Source: Microbacterium sp. RU1D (GTDB taxonomy: Bacteria > Actinomycetota > Actinomycetes > Actinomycetales > Microbacteriaceae). Taken from it: a stretch of DNA of 59,101 bases. Each line of letters opens with the position of its first letter. Position 1 is the stretch's first letter. The stretch is taken from positions 1-59,101 of the forward strand of contig NZ_FTPQ01000004.1 of assembly GCF_900156435.1 (NCBI RefSeq), in the 5' to 3' direction. Below are positions 9,230 through 15,800 of the stretch, in pieces. The notes beneath the pieces were generated by a model. That model made no database searches. It was not told the origin of the DNA and saw only the letters and a list, made by a program, of their open reading frames with translations. A program made the position numbers and the translations under genes.

Positions 9230-10051
9230 TCAGCGGGAGATCTCTTGCACCTGTTCACGGCTCGCCGATCCTCCGCGCGCGGTACGTGCGCGGGGCGACC
9301 CGCGGCGTAGACCGCGGGCGACGGACTCGCCGGCCGGCTCGGGGAAGCTGCGGTCGACTGCCTCTTTCACCTCGAGCTGCTGGGCGCTGAGACCCTTCTC
9401 GCGCCCCGAGTCGTTGTCGAGACCGCGTGCCTCGGCCTGGTGGCCGCGCGCTTCGCCACGGTGGAACGCGGCCGCGTCCTCGCGTTCCTCGGCGCGTTCG
9501 TCCGCGGCCTCCGCGCGCTCGCGCGCCAGATCGGCGTCTGACTGGCGTTGCTCATCGTTGGCCTGTTCTTCGTCGTCGCGCTCGCGTGCGGCCTCTGAGC
9601 GGTCGTCTGCGGCCTGCGCGTCTGCACGGAGGGCTGCCAGGCGGTCGTCGACGGCGTTGAGCAGAGCGTTACGTCGTGCTTCCTCGTTTTCAGGGTGCGC
9701 GGCGCGGAGCTCGTCGACGTTCAGCCCGAACTGGTTGTTCGTGCGTTCGCGCACGATTTCGTAGATCTCTCGCGCCTTGGGGTCGTGGTTGTAGAGCGTG
9801 GCGCCGTATGTTGCGGCGTTGGCGACGCGCTCACCGTTGGCGTTGCGCCAGAATTCGTCCCGTTGGACGCGTTCGTAGATGGTTGCCGTGAGGCTGGCCT
9901 GGTCGCGCTGCTTCTGCATCACGTCGGCGCGTGCGGCCTCGTCGCGCGCTTGGGCGCGGCGGCGTAGTCCTTCGGCTGCCTGTCCTGCCCCCATTGCTGC
10001 GGCGCGGAGCACCCGGTCGAACTCGTTGCCGATGACGTCTTCCTCGTCCAT
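9230..10051 (-). CDS. Coiled-coil protein of the mobilisation operon
   Basis: A 273-residue, very charged protein with no membrane span. Residues 10-60 and about 130-215 are rich in Ala, Glu, Arg and Asp with heptad-like spacing, consistent with long coiled coils; the last 40 residues are basic. A GAAAGGA ribosome site precedes the ATG. It follows the relaxase in the same direction, so an auxiliary role at oriT or in relaxosome packing is possible. I do not recognise a family. Confidence 0.75.
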   Translation of the reverse strand: MDEEDVIGNEFDRVLRAAAMGAGQAAEGLRRRAQARDEAARADVMQKQRDQASLTATIYERVQRDEFWRNANGERVANAATYGATLYNHDPKAREIYEIVRERTNNQFGLNVDELRAAHPENEEARRNALLNAVDDRLAALRADAQAADDRSEAARERDDEEQANDEQRQSDADLARERAEAADERAEEREDAAAFHRGEARGHQAEARGLDNDSGREKGLSAQQLEVKEAVDRSFPEPAGESVARGLRRGSPRARTARGGSASREQVQEISR

Positions 10052-10073
10052 GCTCGTGTCCTTTCTCGTGCTG

Positions 10074-11687
10074 TTATCCGCGGCCGCGATCGCGGTCGCT
10101 GTCGGGGGTGGTGGGCGGCACTGTAGGTCGCATGCTCGGAGCAGCCCCTGGGCGTCCAGGCTGAGTCGCCGAGGACGTGCCCGCCGTGCCGCCTGGGCGC
10201 TGGGCTTCCGCGCGTTCGATCACGGCGACCGCGGCGGTGACGGCGGCAGTGGTCTCCTGGGCGGCTGCGAGTCGGCCGCGGGCGCGCTCGGCTGCGGCGA
10301 CGGCGTTGCCGACACGGGAAATCTGGCGTGCGACGGCGAGCCACCCTGCAGCGCTGTCGCGACCGACCGCGCGCGCCGCGAGTCGTGAGACGTAGGCGGC
10401 GTCGGCGCCGAGCTGCTTGCGCTCGATCCGCTGTCGCTCGGGCTGGTTGGGGTCGTACCGGCTGGCTTGGGAGGCCCGTGCCAGCACGTCCGATGCTTTG
10501 GCGATGGGGCCGTGACTGGTGGTCTCGAAGTACAGCGAGGCGCGGGCGAGCGCTCCCGATGCGTCGACGGCTGCGACCCGCGTAAAGCGGGCCGTGCGGT
10601 CGGGCACCACGATCTGCTGGGCAGATTCGTTTAGCTGCTGCACGACGTGCAGAGGCAGACGCTTCGCGCGCACCCCTGCGGGAACATCCGAGGCTCCAGC
10701 CCGCAGGTTCTGGTGCCGCTGCGCCCAGGCGGCCGCTGCCTGCGCCTCGGCGTCCGCGTCGCTTCCCCAGCGTTCCCGGAGTGAGCCGAGCCCGAGGTTG
10801 GTGTCCAGCTTGGACGCGGCGAACCACACGGGCTGGGGACGCTCGCCGTCCTTCACGGTCGGAACGAGAGCGGCGGAGTATCCGACGACGCGCGACGTGT
10901 CGCCTTTCGCGAAACGGGGGCGTACGAGCACGCGCGCGTCGCGCGCCTGTGCCACGAATTCGGCTTCGCTTCTGGAGGCCGTGGCCGCGCCGCGGAGGCG
11001 ACGTCGGAGCTCGTCGCGCTGGGTCACGTCGTCACCCTCGCGTGCTGCGCGCTGGAGGTCGCCGGGCTTGTTGCCGCGCACCGTCTCGCGTTCCGCTTCG
11101 CGGGATTCCAGCACCTGGAGTCCGTACTTGTGCTCAAGCTTGTTGGCCGCCGCCTGCGCGCGGTGGTGGTCGTTGTGGATGCGCGCTTTGCTGCCGTCCT
11201 CGGCGACGAGGCTGACCGCAATGTGGATGTGGTCGTTGCCGTTCTTCGACAGCCCGTGGCGCACAGCTACCCAGCGGCAGGACTTACCGCCGTCGGGGTC
11301 GGTGAAGCCCATCTCGTTCACGAAGTCTGTCGCGATGGCGTTCCACTGGGCGTCGCTGAGCGGTCCCTCGGTGGGGTTCAGGCTGAGCGAGCAGTGCCAG
11401 ACGTGCGCGTCCTTCTCGCCGACCTTGATCTTGCGCTGGTTAGCGTCGTCCCACTCGTATACGGGAGCGGTCACTTCAGTGCCGTAGAGGCGTCGAGGTT
11501 GGTCGAGGACGAGCGCAAGATCGAGCACCGTGTCAGAGCTCTGCAGGGACGCTCCGCGGGCGGCCTGCATCACGACGTCGTGTCCGGCCACGACGTGCTG
11601 GTCGCTGTGGTCGTTGGCGCGTCCGGGGCCGGCGAGGTACATCATCAGCCCCGCCATACGGTCACCGCGTGTGATGTTCGGCATCAT
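10074..11687 (-). CDS. MOB-type relaxase (HxH mobilisation nuclease)
   Basis: A 537-residue relaxase that should nick oriT and pilot the strand to the recipient. The metal-binding motif HIH is at residues 153-155, preceded by H144 in WVAVRHG and by HVWH at 95-98. The N-terminal YLAGPGRANDH block is typical of actinobacterial relaxases. The C-terminal 250 residues are Ala/Arg/Gln-rich and probably helical. The ATG forms an ATGA overlap with the mobC stop; a longer open frame starts inside mobC and has no advantage. I cannot see a tyrosine in a diagnostic position with certainty, so I assign MOBP-like class only loosely. Confidence 0.88.
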   Translation of the reverse strand: MMPNITRGDRMAGLMMYLAGPGRANDHSDQHVVAGHDVVMQAARGASLQSSDTVLDLALVLDQPRRLYGTEVTAPVYEWDDANQRKIKVGEKDAHVWHCSLSLNPTEGPLSDAQWNAIATDFVNEMGFTDPDGGKSCRWVAVRHGLSKNGNDHIHIAVSLVAEDGSKARIHNDHHRAQAAANKLEHKYGLQVLESREAERETVRGNKPGDLQRAAREGDDVTQRDELRRRLRGAATASRSEAEFVAQARDARVLVRPRFAKGDTSRVVGYSAALVPTVKDGERPQPVWFAASKLDTNLGLGSLRERWGSDADAEAQAAAAWAQRHQNLRAGASDVPAGVRAKRLPLHVVQQLNESAQQIVVPDRTARFTRVAAVDASGALARASLYFETTSHGPIAKASDVLARASQASRYDPNQPERQRIERKQLGADAAYVSRLAARAVGRDSAAGWLAVARQISRVGNAVAAAERARGRLAAAQETTAAVTAAVAVIERAEAQRPGGTAGTSSATQPGRPGAAPSMRPTVPPTTPDSDRDRGRG

Positions 11688-12079
11688 CGCGCGACCACAC
11701 TGTCGTTCATGTATGAATCGAGTGATCCGCAAACGCGATCAACGGCAGCGAGTGTGTGCTTCAGTTCGCCGTCGACGCCGTGGCCGGCGTTCACGGCACG
11801 CGCGATCTGGTTGACGTTGTTGGACACCGACGCCAGCAGGCGTCGGATGTGGAACAACTCAGTGAGCTCGTCCCGGCGCTGGACGGCGGTCTTGCCGTCA
11901 CCGTCCGAAAGAGCAGCCTCCACCAGCAAACGCGCGACCGTGACACCCGCTTCTTTGGAACGCTTCACCAGCGCGAGCTCTTCCTCGGCAGACACCTTCA
12001 CGCGGTGTTCCGCGACGCGCCCACCCTTGACGTTCGCGCGGCGGCGCCGGCTCTGAGCGGTACGCGCGTTGTCCGTCAT
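11684..12079 (-). CDS. mobC: MobC-type relaxosome accessory protein
   Basis: A 131-residue DNA-binding accessory protein. The C-terminal half carries the MobC signature SNNVNQIARAVN, and the N-terminal part (HRVKVSAEEELALVKRSKEAGVTVARLLVEAAL) looks like a ribbon-helix-helix. I chose the ATG preceded by GAGAGGA; an upstream in-frame start would lengthen the protein by 17 residues. MobC proteins bind and open oriT, which should be in the region just upstream. Confidence 0.88.
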   Translation of the reverse strand: MTDNARTAQSRRRRANVKGGRVAEHRVKVSAEEELALVKRSKEAGVTVARLLVEAALSDGDGKTAVQRRDELTELFHIRRLLASVSNNVNQIARAVNAGHGVDGELKHTLAAVDRVCGSLDSYMNDSVVAR

Positions 12080-12347
12080 CCGCTCGTCCTCTCGCCCAGT
12101 GCAACGACCCGTAAGAACACGGGACCACACTTCCAGTGTGCCGCATCCGGCCGCGCAGCGGAAGAAAAGGGGCCATTTAGGGGACCTAAATGTATAGCTT
12201 GCTCTCCCCCGTTTGCATTCCAGTACTACTTCCAGTCATCGAAGCAAGAAGAACTCACGGGTTGTTGTGCGCGTCCGTGGCTGACACACTCGATGTTGAG
12301 CGCGCGCTGCGCGCTGTCTCACATTCCCCCCGACAGAAGGACACGAC
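12080..12347. other. Candidate oriT / divergent promoter region
   Basis: Non-coding gap between divergent mobC and the small gene to its right. It holds a hairpin CACACT-TCC-AGTGTG (12126-12140) and a perfect 8-base inverted repeat CATTTAGG-GGA-CCTAAATG (arms 12174-12181 and 12185-12192). An AT-poor run TATAGCTTGCTCTCCCCC follows directly (about 12193-12210). Short inverted repeats next to a fixed single-strand sequence, beside mobC, is the usual form of oriT, so the nick may lie in 12193-12215. The nick site itself is inferred. Confidence 0.5.
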
Positions 12348-12641
12348 ATGGCTAACGTGATGAACCCCGATGAGGTGCTGCGTCGCGCACGCGACTTGCA
12401 GGAATCGCGCCTCGCGATGATCGACGACCTCGTTCGAACGAACGTCGAACTCGCCGACGCTCGCGAGCGTGTCGCCGCCGCCGAGAGCGATTACAGCCGC
12501 TCCTACGCCGCGGCCGTGAGCGCGGGTTGGACGAGCGGTGAGCTGAGCAAGATCGGCTTCGCCGAGGCAGCGAAGACCCCCCGTCCGCGGCGGCAGTCTC
12601 GTCGCCAGAGCACCACTTCGGAAGAGTCCACAACGGAATGA
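12348..12641 (+). CDS. Small helical protein divergent from mobC
   Basis: A 97-residue hydrophilic protein. Residues 8-60 form likely amphipathic helices (RRARDLQESRLAMIDDLVRTNVELADARERVAAAE), and the tail is Arg/Ser/Thr-rich. A good ribosome site (AGAAGGA) sits seven bases before the ATG. It shares the candidate oriT region with mobC, so a relaxosome or mobilisation role is plausible. Family not recognised. Confidence 0.7.
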   Translation: MANVMNPDEVLRRARDLQESRLAMIDDLVRTNVELADARERVAAAESDYSRSYAAAVSAGWTSGELSKIGFAEAAKTPRPRRQSRRQSTTSEESTTE

Positions 12642-12657
12642 GTTGCGTATCCCCCTG

Positions 12658-12722
12658 ACCACCTGTGGACGGCCTGAGCTACCTTCGGGCTCCACCCGCC
12701 CACAGGTGGACAGCGGGACCCT
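12658..12722. terminator. Imperfect hairpin after the small mobilisation gene
   Basis: CCACCTGTGG and CCACAGGTGG are inverted repeats about 40 bases apart, enclosing a GAGCTACC-TTCG-GGCTC hairpin. There is no T run. It probably ends transcription of the gene that stops at 12641. Confidence 0.4.
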
Positions 12723-12768
12723 GGTCACGTCCACGGACCCACCACCCCGATGCCGGAAGGTATCACCC

Positions 12769-12842
12769 AGCTAGCCCCCGTCAAGGGCGCTTCGCGTCAC
12801 TACGTGATGCGGCAGGCGCCGCACCCTTGACGGGGGCTAGCT
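12769..12842. terminator. Three-way-junction hairpin H2
   Basis: A perfect 19-base inverted repeat (AGCTAGCCCCCGTCAAGGG at 12769-12787, complement at 12824-12842). Inside are two hairpins, GCGTCAC-TAC-GTGATGC and GCGGC-AGGC-GCCGC. It sits between two converging genes. The layout is the same as at 9119 and 47834, with paired base changes that keep the stems. Confidence 0.75.
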
Positions 12843-12898
12843 GCGCAAAGAGCGGCAAGTATCGGGGAGCTGGGAGAGGAACGGATGCTCACAAACGA

Positions 12899-15800
12899 CT
12901 AGCGCTCGAGATCTTCGCGCTCGATGACCGGAGCCGATGTGGACCGTCGATCGGACGCCGCTGATCCGCCTCGTGAGAGGTCCCGCGCGAGTGTGCGCGG
13001 GAATGCCGCGGCGAACGGCGACTTCGGCTCTGCGCTCGTCGACTCGGACGGCGCCGGCTGTTCCGGCGTGGCCTGTGCGTTGAGTTGTTCGGCGATGCTT
13101 TGCACGCGCTGGTGCGCGGCGGCGAGTTCGTCGGCGTGAGCGAACGGGGCACCCAGGCGGGAGTCGGCTTGTGCGATGACAGCGTGGGCGTTTGCAATCC
13201 GCCGTTCGTGTTCTGCGATGACGGTGGGGATGCTGTCGACACGGTTTCCGAGTTGCACCATCGTGCCGATGTTGTTGCGGAGCGCTTCTGCCGGATCGAC
13301 GGTGACGCCGATGCCGGGGGCGTCTTCGAGGGTGAGCCTGAGCATGTTCTTTCCGCCCGTGGTGGCGTAGTACTGGCGCTCGGTGTGCGCGGTGATGACG
13401 TGCCCGCCGATGGAGCCGATGCGTTCGGGAACGGGGATGGCAGTGCCGTACTGGAGGCCGTATCGGTGGGCCCAAGCGCCGAGAGCTTCCACTGCTTCTG
13501 ATCGGCTGGTGTAGGTCCGTTCGCCGAGCTCGATGCGGAACTTGTCGCCGCTGACATCGGTGGAGCGGGCGGCGGCTTCACGCAACTGGGCAACGATCTG
13601 CTGGCCGCTGTCGATCTCCTTCACGGCGCTGCTGCGGCGTGTGCTCAGGGACGATTGGGCGCGGTGGTGCGCGGTCTCCTGACGGCGGAGTTTTTGCAGC
13701 GCCTGGTCGGCTTGCGCCTTCTCCAGGATGAGCGGGTTACCGGATGCCAGGGCCTTCGCCTCCGACGCGCTCATCGCGGACTCGCCGATGTCCTCGATCT
13801 CGCGCGAGTCCAGCCGGCCCCGCATGATTTGGTTGATGAACTTCGCTTTCCGCTCGACCGTTTGGTACGAGTAGGCGTCGAAGCTGCGCTCGACGACGTA
13901 CCGGTAGATCGCCACCTCGTCGTTCTGGTTGCCCTGGCGGATGCCGCGGCCGTCGCGCTGCTCGAGGTCGCTGGGACGCCACGGGCAGTCGACGTGGTGC
14001 ATGGCCGTGATGCGGTCCTGGACGTTCGTTCCGACGCCCATCTTCCCGGTCGATCCGATCAGCACGGCGACGTGTCCGCTGCGGGCGGCGGCGAATAGCC
14101 GGCCTTTCTCGGCGTCGTTCTTCGCTTCGTGAATGAAGCGGATCGAGTCGGCCGGGAGGCCGCGTTCGGTGAGCTTGGTGCGTAGTTCGTCGTAGGCATT
14201 CCAGCGGCCTGCGGCGGGGGTGCTCTGGTCACAGAACACCAGCTGCAAGCCGCCCGTGATGGGCGAGGGTTCACGGGTGGTGCTGTCGGTGAAGATGAGA
14301 TCACGTTCGCGTCGCCAGTGCTCGGCAACGCGGTCAGCAACGTAGTCCAGCTTGCCGAGCCCATCGGGCTCGACGCCGGGACGCACCAGGCGCATATCGA
14401 GGGCGGCGGCGCGGCCGTCGCCGGAGATTTTGAGCATGTTGTCTTCGGTGGGCGACACCTGCTTGGCGCGCACCCGCTCCGCGCGGTCGGCGATCTCTAC
14501 GATGTACTCCTGCATGGCGGGAGACGGCGGGATGACGACGGTCGCGTGAGCGCGCTCACCGTCGCTGTCACGTGCCGCGATCGCGGGGGTGGGGAGGTTG
14601 AGGTCTTCCGCGGTCTTCACGTCGGCGAACACGTGCCACATGCGCAGCATCTCGGGGACGTTCTGGAATTTCGCGAATCGGGTCTTCACGCGGAAGTCCC
14701 CTGCGGGCCCCATCTCCAACTCGGTGACCTGTTCGCCGAACGTTGCCGCCCACCCGTCGAACGAGGTGATGCCCGCCTCTTCGAGCAGGTCCGGTCGGAG
14801 GTAGCGCTGCATCACGTAGGCCTCGGTGACCGAGTTGGCCAGCGGCGTTGCGGTCGCGGCGGTGACGACGCGATCGCCGTGTTGGCTGCGCAGATACTCC
14901 AGCTTCATGTGCAGGTCGGTGGCCTGCTTCGATCCGACCTTGCCCGCGTCTTGGATGTTCGACACGACCGTAAGGTTCTTGTACATGTGCATCTCGTCGA
15001 CGACGACGTAATCGATTCCCGTGCTCTCGAACTCCAGACCGGGGTCGCGTGGGATATCGGCCTTTGCTCGGTACGCCTGCTCTGCTCGGAGGATGGCTTT
15101 CTCGATCTGCTTGATCGACTTGGCGTCCTCGCCCTGCGCGTCAGCGAGGGCGGCGCGAAGCTGGTCGGTCTGCGCCTGGATGTAGTCCGCTTCGAACTGA
15201 GGCGAGAGGGGAATCGTCTTGAACGCGCTCTGCGTCATCAACACGGCGTCCCAGTCGTTCGCCGCGGCGCGTGCGACGAAACGACGTCGTTTGTCCCCGG
15301 TGAGATCGGCGGTCGACGCCGCAAGGATCTTCGCCTGGGGGTACATCTGCAGCCACTCACGGGAGAACTGCTCGAGCATGTGGTTCGGGAGCACGACGAC
15401 GGGCTTGTTCACCATGCCCATGCGCTTGAGCTCCATCGTGCCCATCACCATCTCGGCGGTCTTGCCCGCGCCGACCTGGTGGAACAGCCCCACCGCGGGT
15501 TCGGCGATCATGCGCGCGACCGCGCCGCGCTGGTGCGGGCGTGGCGTGAAGCTGCTCGCGAGCCCTGGCAGCGTGAGGTGGTCGCCGGCGGCGGAGTAGT
15601 CGCGGAGAACGAGGCTGTTGAAGCGGCGGTTGTACTCGTCGTGCAGGCGGGCCGCACGCTCGGGTTCTTCCCATACCCATTCCGCAAACCGTGCCTGTAG
15701 CGCCTGGCCTTTCTCCTGCGCGGCTTCCGTTTCCACGGCGTTCGGGATCTGGCGTTCCCGTCCCTCGGCGCCCTTGATCGTGTCGTGCACGATCAGGTTG

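Noticed and set aside
14318..15700. 460-codon plus-strand frame inside the helicase gene
   Set aside because: The helicase motifs are on the other strand in the same place. The product has shadow-type composition and no ribosome site.
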